Assembly: GCA_964588305.1 (NCBI GenBank)
Contig: CAZPOP010000003.1
Location: forward strand, 1-64,000
DNA length: 64,000 nucleotides
Direction of reading: 5' to 3'
Origin: SM1-73 sp964588305
GTDB lineage: Bacteria; Zixibacteria; MSB-5A5; SM1-73
The notes below the pieces were generated by a model, which was given only the letters and a program-made list of their open reading frames with translations, was not told the origin of the DNA and did not search any database. Made by a program: the position numbers and the translations under genes. This document shows, piece after piece, positions 8,496 to 14,745 of the stretch; position 1 is the stretch's first letter, and each line of letters begins with the position of its first letter.

Positions 8496-9638
8496 ATGGT
8501 TCCAATATGGCCAAAATGCCTTGTCTTTGCGATCTCTCTCCAGTTGATCTGTACAGGAACCGGGTCGACGCAGGAGACGAAAACACTCGCCTCCGGCATC
8601 AGTCTGAAATCGGACCATGTCCTCACCAGTGAAGAGGTCGCTGAGTTGCTGATCAGGCCTGAGTGTTTCGGTTCCCCCGGCGATACTGTCCAACCATACC
8701 TCATCCAGGACTGCGTGATTCCGTCCAAGGGGATCTCACTGTCGGCGCAGCTCTACCTGCCTTCCGAGAGGGGCCGGTGGCCGTTGGTGATCCTGGCGCC
8801 TGGCGGGTTCAACGAGACTGAGTTGATCATTCAGTCGCCCCGATACTATGCCCCCAGGCTGGCTCGCTGCGGCATCGCTGCCCTGGTCTACTACAAGCGG
8901 GGTACGGGACCCTCCGGTGGAGTCTACGCTGAGGCCACAGAGGACGATTTCATCGACGATGTGGTAAACATTGCCAGGGAGCTTGCAGGGCACTCGCAAA
9001 TCGACTCCACCAGAATCGGCGTCATGGGCGGGAGTGGGGGAGGACTGGTTGCTCCGCTGGCAGCGGCACGGTACCCGGGCATATCCTTCGTGGTAAGCTG
9101 CTCCGCCCCCATAATGCCGGGGGAGGAACACGCAAACTGCAACATAGAGTACGCCCTCGAATACCGGGGCTACTCCGATTCCCTGGTACAGATAGTGATG
9201 CCCCTGTGGCGGCGACACCATGGTGCCTGGGCTCACAGCGATACGACTGAGCTTGAGGCCGTGGCTGCCGAGATCACCGAGATGCGAAAGCAGATCGACC
9301 CTTTGGCCCTGCCTACCCCCTATCGGGAGGTGTTCGCCGACAGCAACTTGATCTTCCTCTGGCCCAGGTTCCGGTCGGCATCGCGGGACTACATGTCGGA
9401 GTTGAAGCATATGCGCGCCAAATGGCTGTCCATCTATGGAGAGAAGGATAGGGTGGTGTCAGCCCAGTCAAGCGTGAGCAACATCCCGTCGCTGATGAAG
9501 GAAAGCGGGAACGAAGAATACCGCATCATCGTACTGCCAGGGGTGAACCATTCTTTCTATGATCCTGAGACCGGCGAGGGGGTTCCCGTTGTCAGGACCA
9601 TCGTCAATTGGCTCAGGGGATCTGTGCTGAGGCCATGA
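8496..9638 (+). CDS. Secreted alpha/beta hydrolase (acyl-/dienelactone-hydrolase type)
   Basis: 380 aa; AGAGGAG precedes the ATG. An N-terminal hydrophobic signal ends near TGTGSTQE. The alpha/beta hydrolase core follows: LVILAPGGFNETE (oxyanion strand), nucleophile elbow GVMGGSGGG with Ser180, acid Asp318 in IYGEKDRVV and His352 in GVNHSFYD, giving a complete Ser-Asp-His triad. The substrate is not evident; relatives hydrolyse esters, acyl groups or peptides. The gene appears richer in G+C than the flanking core genes and sits among REP-like repeats next to a decayed transposase, which suggests acquisition by transfer. No partner gene is adjacent. Confidence 0.85.
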   Translation: MVPIWPKCLVFAISLQLICTGTGSTQETKTLASGISLKSDHVLTSEEVAELLIRPECFGSPGDTVQPYLIQDCVIPSKGISLSAQLYLPSERGRWPLVILAPGGFNETELIIQSPRYYAPRLARCGIAALVYYKRGTGPSGGVYAEATEDDFIDDVVNIARELAGHSQIDSTRIGVMGGSGGGLVAPLAAARYPGISFVVSCSAPIMPGEEHANCNIEYALEYRGYSDSLVQIVMPLWRRHHGAWAHSDTTELEAVAAEITEMRKQIDPLALPTPYREVFADSNLIFLWPRFRSASRDYMSELKHMRAKWLSIYGEKDRVVSAQSSVSNIPSLMKESGNEEYRIIVLPGVNHSFYDPETGEGVPVVRTIVNWLRGSVLRP

Positions 9639-9704
9639 TCAGCTTGAAGCCGAGGAGCCCTTCAGGGTGAATCTCTTCAGGATGAACCCCGGTTACGGAC
9701 TGGA

Positions 9705-9740
9705 GGTTCTGACGGTTCTGATGGTTCTGACGTTTCTGAC
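9705..9740 (+). repeat. Four tandem 9-bp units
   Basis: GGTTCTGAC, GGTTCTGAT, GGTTCTGAC and GTTTCTGAC in direct succession. A second 9-bp tandem array of different sequence is at 14505-14543. Confidence 0.8.
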
Positions 9741-10026
9741 ATTTGTTTTTTGATTTTTTTTCCTCTCCCTTAACCATATCCTCACGCTTTAGCACACAAT
9801 TTGTCGGGCATCCCCGCGCCTTTTGCGGGGGAAAGCCCGACCTACCTAGCTGAGGTTTGTTTTTTAGGATTTTTTCTCTCCTTGTAATCATATCTTCATT
9901 CTTTACCATAGAGCCTATGCCACAGTTGGGCCTCCTATAGACACTGGAAATATCTGATTCACCATTAAAGTGGTAGCGATTTTGAGGAAGAGTGTCACCC
10001 TGAACGAAGTGAAGGGTCTCAGAAGT

Positions 10027-10078
10027 GGGTGGCCCGGTCTGCCCTCCATAGGCGGGTAAACTTGCCAGACCGGGTATA
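10027..10078 (+). repeat. REP-like palindrome (long-loop form)
   Basis: GGGTGGCCCGGTCTG, an inserted CCCTCCATAGGCGGGTAAA loop, then CTTGCCAGACCGGGTATA. The same long-loop form occurs at 10444-10489. Confidence 0.75.
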
Positions 10079-10193
10079 TTCTAAGAGCAGTTCTTTTTGA
10101 ATCCCCCTTTTCTAAAGAGGGATAGAGGGGGATTAAATCCCTTCCTCCTCGTTAGCGTGCTTCACCAATCAAATACGATAAGAGAGGGCTTCT

Positions 10194-10244
10194 GTAGGGG
10201 CTCGATTCATCGAGCCCGGCGGGTCGGATGAATCCGACCCCTAC
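10194..10244. repeat. Composite palindromic repeat
   Basis: Outer arms GTAGGGG and CCCCTAC enclose two inner hairpins, CTCGATTCATCGAG and GTCGGATGAATCCGAC. It is likely a non-autonomous mobile repeat. Confidence 0.6.
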
Positions 10245-10443
10245 AAACCCCCGTTGGTCCGATGGCCACGATGCGGTTCACACGTGGGGGGGCACGAAGA
10301 ATCTGAAACAAAAGATGCTTCACTTCGTTCAGCATGACACGCGGGGTCTATTCTTCTGCTGGGGGGAGCTCGTCCTGAAGGCGCGCCCTGAAGGGTCGCA
10401 CCTCATTTGAGTCAACTGACCCATTCCTCTGAGCGGTGCGTAG

Positions 10444-10489
10444 CCGGGTCTGCCCTCCATAGGCGGGTAAACTTGCCAGACCGGGTATA
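10444..10489 (+). repeat. REP-like palindrome (long-loop form)
   Basis: CCGGGTCTGCCCTCCATAGG, then GTAAACTTGCCAGACCGGGTATA. This is a copy of the unit at 10027-10078 lacking the first few bases. Confidence 0.7.
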
Positions 10490-10700
10490 CCGAGAATATG
10501 TCAGTTCGTAGGCCGGGCACCTTGCCCGGCGTGCCATGTGTGCCGGGGCTGGGAGCCCCGGCTACGGAACGGTCGGGTATATCCTAGGAGTGATTCTCTT
10601 AAAATCCCCCTTTTGCAAAGCGGGACAAAGGGGGATTAGCTTCTTATTGCCCATTTGAGTTCTGCAGGAACGGGACATAAACGGCGGGTGAAGAACATCT

Positions 10701-10885
10701 GCCTCAAGTTGGGGCCGAAAGTAATCTAAAAAGTGCTTGACAGGGTTGCATGAAGGATTATAATAAACATTGATTTTCTAGGAAGATACGGCTCACGCCT
10801 AACATGCTTGGGTCTCTCTCGCTGGCGCTGACTCAAACGAAGGTTTTTATACGCGAATCATAGAATCAATAGTCAACTCGCAGAA
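10701..10885 (+). repeat. Promoter-leader block, copy A
   Basis: About 185 nt upstream of the Nudix-like gene. It matches a second block at 12276-12470: shared GGGGCCGAAA..TAATCTAAAAAGTGCTTGACA, TCTAGGAAGA, GCTG..GCT.A and CTTATACG/TTTATACG segments in the same order. The block includes a strong promoter (10737-10764). Confidence 0.75.
10737..10764 (+). promoter_or_regulatory. Consensus promoter upstream of the Nudix-like gene
   Basis: -35 TTGACA (10737-10742), 16-nt spacer, -10 TATAAT (10759-10764), a perfect match in both hexamers. It lies within a repeated leader block and predicts an untranslated leader of about 125 nt. Confidence 0.75.
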
Positions 10886-10897
10886 AGGAATCCAGGC

Positions 10898-11608
10898 ATG
10901 AGGTACGTAGTGAATGATTCTAGGATAGATCAGCTGCGCCACCAACTCCGACACGGCCAGGGCATCACCCAAGAGGAGCTCGATCGGGTGAGTGCTGAAC
11001 TGGCCCCCGCGAAGGACAAACTACGCTCCATTGACAACACCGAGGCGTTGCCTCTCTTCGATCGTCAAGGGCGGGAACTGGGCACGACTGCTCCCCGGTG
11101 GATCTGCCACTTGCTCGCACTGCGCCATCGGTGCTCCCACATACTCATGATTTGGAGAAGCCCCTCTCTCGGAGATGTCCTGCTTCTGCAAATCCGGGAT
11201 TGGAGCAAAGATGACTCGCCCGGGCACGTCGACATCTCGGTCGGCGGTCACATGACCTCGCAACGGTCAAGTTCCCAGGAGTACACGGCATTTGCTGAGA
11301 TGCTCGAAGAGACCGGTCTCGACCCATCAGATCTCGATGGGCAGCTTCAACCTGTTGGCGGCTATGCGTTCGACGAATCCCGGGTCGAAGACAATTTTCA
11401 CAATTCCGAATGGCGCGATGTCTATGTTGCTCGAGTCAGGCAAGATCGATTCGGGAAGATTTGCTTTCCCGACGGCGAGGTAGCAGGCCTGGTTCTTGTC
11501 CCGCTGAGTCACGCACGACAGTTCCTTGGGCAAGCCACTATTCCTATGGCCAGTGCTCTGAAGGAGTCGTTGCCCAGCTGTCTCCAACTCTTAGAGCGAC
11601 GGGGCTAA
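10898..11608 (+). CDS. Divergent Nudix-domain protein
   Basis: 236 aa, no signal peptide; AAAGGA lies upstream of the ATG. An N-terminal segment (about 1-55) precedes a Nudix fold reminiscent of isopentenyl-diphosphate isomerase/hydrolase-type members: HLLALRHRC, LLLQIRDWSKDD, then HVDISVGGHMTSQRSSSQEY and AFAEMLEETGL. The consensus Nudix box G(x5)E(x7)REUXEEXGU is recognisable, with the EExxEE-type metal-binding acids mostly present, but the usual Arg of the REU element is replaced (AEMLEETGL). It could hydrolyse a nucleoside diphosphate derivative with altered metal binding, or have become regulatory. It carries its own consensus promoter, is richer in G+C than its neighbours downstream, and lies just upstream of the RAYT unit, consistent with horizontal acquisition. 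Confidence 0.7.
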   Translation: MRYVVNDSRIDQLRHQLRHGQGITQEELDRVSAELAPAKDKLRSIDNTEALPLFDRQGRELGTTAPRWICHLLALRHRCSHILMIWRSPSLGDVLLLQIRDWSKDDSPGHVDISVGGHMTSQRSSSQEYTAFAEMLEETGLDPSDLDGQLQPVGGYAFDESRVEDNFHNSEWRDVYVARVRQDRFGKICFPDGEVAGLVLVPLSHARQFLGQATIPMASALKESLPSCLQLLERRG

Positions 11609-11625
11609 CGATCGCCTGCTGCGGT

Positions 11626-11658
11626 GGGTGGCCCGGTCTGCTTGCCAGACCGGGTATA
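11626..11658 (+). repeat. REP-like palindrome, left end of the RAYT unit
   Basis: GGGTGGCCCGGTCTG, loop CTTG, CCAGACCGGGTATA, 21 bases before the transposase start. It is inverted relative to the element at 12238-12273. Confidence 0.8.
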
Positions 11659-11679
11659 TCCTAAATATGCCAGAAAAGC

Positions 11680-12216
11680 ATGAAGCCTAAACATTACACA
11701 GGAGAAGGTCATATCCATTATTTGACTTTTTCGTGCTACAAGAAGCTATGGCTATTCAAAAGCCCGATGCTCTATTCCTCCTTCCTTCAGAACTTGGAAA
11801 GAGCGAAGCAAAGGCTGTTGTTTAATGTTTACGGCTATGTGGTTATGCCGAATCACGTGCATCTCTTGATCTACCCTGATCAGGACATCTCCATCTCTGC
11901 TATTCTAACAGCGATAAAACGTCCGTTCAGTTTTCAGGCTCTGAACCATTTACAGAACAGATGGCCGGAAGTTTGTAAGAAGCTACGAGTGCGTAAAGGC
12001 ACTCGAGAGGTTCGACGTTTCTGGCAGGCTGGTGGGGGTTACGATCGAAACGTGTACAAAGACAAGACTTTCGCAAACACACTAACGTATATGCATTTCA
12101 ACCCCGTTAGAAAAGGATTGGTTGAGTCGCCTGCCGACTGGAAGTGGTCGAGTGCCAGATTCTATGAGACCAGAGAAACCGATCCTATTGAGGTAGACTG
12201 GCCGGAATGGTGGTGA
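11680..12216 (+). CDS. REP-associated tyrosine transposase (RAYT, IS200/Y1-like)
   Basis: 178 aa. Family hallmarks are HYLTFSCYKK at the start, the HUH metal motif within VVMPNHVHLLI, the RRFWQAGGGYDRN segment with the catalytic Tyr, the TFANTLTYMHFNPVRKGLV signature and a terminal DWKWSSARFYE. Known RAYTs nick and rejoin single-stranded DNA at REP palindromes, and this gene lies between two inverted REP-like palindromes (11626-11658 and 12238-12273), as expected for a REP-RAYT unit. At least four further palindromes of the same type are scattered in the window, together with the stub of a second transposase at 8304-8412. All motifs are intact, so the enzyme may be active. The ATG used is the first in frame after the left palindrome. 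Confidence 0.95.
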   Translation: MKPKHYTGEGHIHYLTFSCYKKLWLFKSPMLYSSFLQNLERAKQRLLFNVYGYVVMPNHVHLLIYPDQDISISAILTAIKRPFSFQALNHLQNRWPEVCKKLRVRKGTREVRRFWQAGGGYDRNVYKDKTFANTLTYMHFNPVRKGLVESPADWKWSSARFYETRETDPIEVDWPEWW

Positions 12217-12237
12217 TGGCACGTTTTGTTTTTTTAT

Positions 12238-12273
12238 GATAGACCCGGCCTGATGAACAGGCCGGGCCACCCG
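12238..12273 (-). repeat. REP-like palindrome, right end of the RAYT unit
   Basis: GATAGACCCGGCCTG, loop ATGAA, CAGGCCGGGCCACCCG. This is the inverse of the left-end element at 11626-11658. Confidence 0.8.
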
Positions 12274-12275
12274 TC

Positions 12276-12470
12276 GCCTTAAGCTGGGGCCGAAACTAAT
12301 CTAAAAAGTGCTTGACACGGTCGGATAGATGATTGTAGTATGTATTATGTATCTAGGAAGACGCAGCGTATAGGCGGCACAGTTGGGTGTTCTGGGCTGA
12401 GCTTAACACATATAATAATTCTTATACGGAAACCACAGAGCAACTAGTTACGGTTATCATCACGAAGAGT
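12276..12470 (+). repeat. Promoter-leader block, copy B
   Basis: Second copy of the block at 10701-10885. It begins immediately after the right REP palindrome and ends just before the membrane protein gene at 12484. Conservation is strongest around the -35 region and at TCTAGGAAGA. Confidence 0.75.
12312..12341 (+). promoter_or_regulatory. Promoter in leader copy B
   Basis: -35 TTGACA (12312-12317), 18-nt spacer, -10 TAGTAT (12336-12341). It occupies the same place in the repeated block as the promoter at 10737-10764 but has a weaker -10. Confidence 0.55.
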
Positions 12471-12483
12471 AGATTTCAAGAAA

Positions 12484-13041
12484 ATGTTACAGACCATTCT
12501 TATTATAGTAACCCTGGCAATAGCGATTCTTGGATTCTCTAAACCGGAAAGAGGCAAAAGATTATTGAGAATTATAGCAATATCTGCACTTGTGATTTGT
12601 GCCATAATTCAAATAATCCTCGTTCGGCGCGGCAACCGCGAAGAGGCCGGATTAAAGCAAACAGTTGAAAACATAAGAGATTATGCGTATGTTTCAAAGC
12701 TCAATCCAAGCGGCAAATCGTTTGTAGCTGGATTTGGACTCAAACATTCAACGGCCATCTCTAGGATCATGGAAGAAACATTAACTGAAAAAGATGGGAT
12801 ATTGTATTTCAAATGCGACGATGAATCTCTGAAACGATACCAACGAACGATCCAAGAGCACCCTCGTTTTCCTTTTTCGTACGTTGGCATGGCTGATTGT
12901 TTGCGAAGAACTGGCGACGATAAATGGAGAGAATATGCGTTTAAGGCAATAAGTATTTTTGAAATAACTTCGAAAATAGATGGTCATCACAAGAGTCACG
13001 AAGACTTCATGGAACAGATATTAAGAGACTTGGGGCATTAG
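12484..13041 (+). CDS. Unrecognised two-helix membrane protein with a TPR-like cytoplasmic domain
   Basis: 185 aa. Two hydrophobic segments occupy roughly residues 3-20 (ILIIVTLAIAILGF) and 27-48 (LLRIIAISALVICAIIQIIL), followed by a basic VRRGNREE stretch and a soluble domain with alternating helices (SLKRYQRTIQEHPRFPFSYVGMADCLRRTGDDKWREYAFKA has the spacing of one TPR-like pair). I do not recognise the family. It follows a copy of the repeated promoter-leader block, and its A+T-rich composition contrasts with the Nudix and hydrolase genes upstream. It is followed at 99 bases by another membrane-anchored unknown protein, so the two may be a functional pair, but this is inference from proximity. 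Confidence 0.65.
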   Translation: MLQTILIIVTLAIAILGFSKPERGKRLLRIIAISALVICAIIQIILVRRGNREEAGLKQTVENIRDYAYVSKLNPSGKSFVAGFGLKHSTAISRIMEETLTEKDGILYFKCDDESLKRYQRTIQEHPRFPFSYVGMADCLRRTGDDKWREYAFKAISIFEITSKIDGHHKSHEDFMEQILRDLGH

Positions 13042-13054
13042 AGGTGTGGCGGCC

Positions 13055-13074
13055 GCGTGCTCCTGACACCATTC
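13055..13074 (+). repeat. 20-nt repeat between unknown genes, copy 1
   Basis: GCGTGCTCCTGACACCATTC. It recurs almost exactly at 13848-13867, each time in the gap after one of the two unknown membrane-protein genes. Confidence 0.7.
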
Positions 13075-13139
13075 ATTTGTCAGATGCGCAGGCAACCTGA
13101 CCTAAAAGGCTATAAACTAGCTCTGCAAAGCAACTCAAT

Positions 13140-13760
13140 ATGAATGCGATACTTGCCGGACTAATAGGTTCGATTATAACAGTATTCATAACTAAAATAT
13201 TGGACCTGATTCATAAGTCAAAAGAACATAAATATTCACTGCAAAAATCATTCTTTGCCAGAAAGCTTAAAGCCGCTGAAGCTGCTGTATCTCAGTGGTA
13301 TGTTACGGCAGGAGCCATAGGTGCGCTTGCCAAACTTTATGAGAATGCTCCTATTTTGGAGGAAGGCGTGGAACCTGAAGTGTTTGAAGTTATGAATTCT
13401 ACTTTTAGCGCCCAACTAAAAAAGGTCCTGGAATTGTCCGACGATTTAGCTCATTCATTTCTACTTTACTTTGATGTAGACGAATCATTTTGGGAAAACA
13501 AATCCATCAAAACCTACTTCACCAAACTTTCCTCCGTTGCGGCCTTAGCCAAGTCGCTGAGTGTTCTCTATGCATTACAACCCAAAGTCCAACGCACACA
13601 AGACGAAGCTCTGGTCAAAAACAAGATCAAAGAATTGGATAATCAAATACGGTCTGACTTAAAGGAACTGTCTTCTATCATGGAGAATGCCCGAGAGAAT
13701 ATAATAAAACTTCTGAGCCAAGTCAGGAACGAAATGAAGAAATATGAAGCTCACATTTGA
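13140..13760 (+). CDS. Unrecognised membrane-anchored helical protein
   Basis: 206 aa. One N-terminal hydrophobic segment (about residues 3-23, ILAGLIGSIITVFITKILDLI) is followed by a basic stretch and a mostly alpha-helical, charged domain. The C-terminal 60 residues (KNKIKELDNQIRSDLKELSS to VRNEMKKYEAHI) look like a coiled coil. The topology is N-out with a cytoplasmic helical domain if the positive-inside rule holds. No family is recognised; small membrane-anchored coiled-coil proteins occur in many defence and stress loci, but nothing here proves such a role. It lies between the two copies of a 20-nt repeat and shares the A+T-rich composition of the gene upstream. Confidence 0.65.
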   Translation: MNAILAGLIGSIITVFITKILDLIHKSKEHKYSLQKSFFARKLKAAEAAVSQWYVTAGAIGALAKLYENAPILEEGVEPEVFEVMNSTFSAQLKKVLELSDDLAHSFLLYFDVDESFWENKSIKTYFTKLSSVAALAKSLSVLYALQPKVQRTQDEALVKNKIKELDNQIRSDLKELSSIMENARENIIKLLSQVRNEMKKYEAHI

Positions 13761-13847
13761 ACACCCAACTTTTCGCTCCGCTGTAGAGCAGAGCTGGGGT
13801 TTTTGGTGTCCGTTTTGAGCTTGTTTAGAGTAGTAGGGCAACAGCCC

Positions 13848-13867
13848 CGTGCTCCTGACACTATTCT
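13848..13867 (+). repeat. 20-nt repeat between unknown genes, copy 2
   Basis: CCGTGCTCCTGACACTATTC, the near-identical partner of 13055-13074, ending 20 bases before the small Cys/His-rich gene. Confidence 0.7.
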
Positions 13868-13887
13868 AGGAAATAGAGGCAGATGTC

Positions 13888-14103
13888 ATGAGTTTTTACG
13901 TTTACGAGAACTGGACTGCTGAACAGAAGGCTGTGATTCATAGAGGATCATGCGGACACTGCAAAGACGGCCAGGGTTGTCATGATAACCCCAGAGGCAA
14001 CACGAATGGTCAATGGCACGGTCATTTCCGTTCGCTTCGACAAGCTCACCGCGCCGCTGAAAGAATGGGCAAACCTGTTCGCGAACATCGGTGCGTAAAG
14101 TGA
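13888..14103 (+). CDS. Small Cys/His-rich conserved-type protein
   Basis: 71 aa. The sequence runs from VYENWTAEQKAVIHRGSCGH, with C-G-H-C in GSCGHCKDGQGC, through NGQWHGHFRSLRQAHRAAE to a terminal HRC. This has the look of a widespread orphan family of about 65-75 residues (YENW...HRG.C..C..G.G...NG.WHGPF....A...A). Paired Cys and His suggest a metal site, but function is unknown. It is the last gene of the accessory region and follows a 20-nt repeat. Recognition of the family is by pattern from memory, not a search. Confidence 0.65.
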   Translation: MSFYVYENWTAEQKAVIHRGSCGHCKDGQGCHDNPRGNTNGQWHGHFRSLRQAHRAAERMGKPVREHRCVK

Positions 14104-14272
14104 TTCTCTTGATTTCCGGCTCTATCAGGTCTTGTCTGCGTTTGGCGGGTGTGACCTGAGAGTCTGGCTGTATGCTATCTCCCCAGACAGATCAAAATCG
14201 CTACAACTTCAATGTTGAAACAGGTATTCCGATTGTTTATGAGGAGAGTGAGCTATGTTCGGAATCCTCGTT

Positions 14273-14331
14273 GGTCAGGGGTGCCCTTCTCCCGCCAGAG
14301 GCGGGTTCAGGATAAACCCTCACCCCTGACC
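14273..14331. repeat. Dispersed palindromic element
   Basis: GGTCAGGGGTG at the left and CACCCCTGACC at the right form perfect 11-bp arms around GCCCTTC...TTCAGGATAAACCCT. A sister copy is at 47045-47099. Confidence 0.75.
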
Positions 14332-14504
14332 TTGTGCTCCGGTTCAGGGTAAGGGTACCCTGAACCAACAGGCGAGGAGAGTGAGTCATGTTTAGAATCA
14401 AGCAGACCGATTTTGCGAAGCCGACACCATGTTCAACCTTTTCCCTTCATCTGTGCGGAATTAACTCGGTCCGGATTCGGAGACATGAAAAAATTTGAAA
14501 AACG

Positions 14505-14543
14505 AAGGCCACCAAGGTCACCAAGCCCACCAAGGCCACCAAC
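14505..14543 (+). repeat. 9-bp tandem array
   Basis: About four imperfect units of CCACCAAGG (AAGGCCACCAAGGTCACCAA and onward). Non-coding as far as I can see. Confidence 0.7.
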
Positions 14544-14550
14544 CTCCTTC

Positions 14551-14590
14551 AACGCCAAAAAGAAAGGGCTGTCAGTGTCGACAGCCCTTT
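14551..14590 (-). terminator. Intrinsic terminator of the minus-strand htrA gene
   Basis: A perfect 11-bp stem, AAAGGGCTGTC (14563-14573) with GACAGCCCTTT (14580-14590), loop of 6. On the minus strand it is followed by CTTTTTGG. Confidence 0.7.
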
Positions 14591-14745
14591 GGCAGGGCTA
14601 AATGCCCTTCGGGGTGAATCCCCTCAGGATGAACCCTGCCCTATGCATTGTAGCTAAACCTCTCTCATAGGGGCGGGAATTCATCCCGCCCAGAGTGCAC
14701 CTCTTTCGTTGGTGCCGGGCCTCTCGTCCGTGACGAACAGAAGGA

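Larger units (their letters stand above)
9639..10700. other. Gene-free cluster of short palindromic and tandem repeats
   Basis: No gene is supported. From left to right it holds a dispersed CTTCAGGGTGAAT/TTCAGGATGAACCC element (9655-9690), four 9-bp GGTTCTGAC-like units (9705-9740), REP-like palindromes (10027-10078, 10444-10489), AATCCCCC/GGGGGATT hairpins (10100-10133, 10603-10635), a GTAGGGG...CCCCTAC palindrome (10194-10244), and GCCGGGC/GCCCGGC and GCCGGGGCT/AGCCCCGGC hairpins (10512-10530, 10542-10562). It resembles a landing area for non-autonomous mobile repeats. Confidence 0.7.
14104..14745. other. Repeat-rich gene-free stretch
   Basis: Holds a 59-nt palindromic element (14273-14331), a 9-bp tandem array (14505-14543), the terminator hairpin of the minus-strand htrA gene (14563-14590) and another copy of the CCCTTC(A/G)GGGTGAATCC element (about 14602-14637). 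No gene is supported. Confidence 0.6.

Noticed and set aside
8736..9410. Long minus-strand frame opposite the alpha/beta hydrolase
   Set aside because: It lies antisense to a gene with an intact catalytic triad; high G+C explains the lack of stops.
9613..9909. Minus-strand frame rich in KNKCQKRQNHQNRQN
   Set aside because: It is the translation of the 9-bp tandem repeat and palindromes, with no start site or similarity.
9639..10700. CRISPR array
   Set aside because: The repeats differ in type and spacing, with no regular spacer pattern and no cas genes nearby.
10701..14103. Integron cassette array with attC sites
   Set aside because: Short RYYYAAC and GTTRRRY look-alikes exist (for example GCCTAAC at about 10817, GTTGGGT at about 12382) but not in the correct order or with paired arms, and no integrase is seen.
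14413..14601. Frame with Pro/Arg repeats
   Set aside because: It reads through the CCACCAAGG tandem array and a terminator hairpin, so it is unlikely to be a gene.
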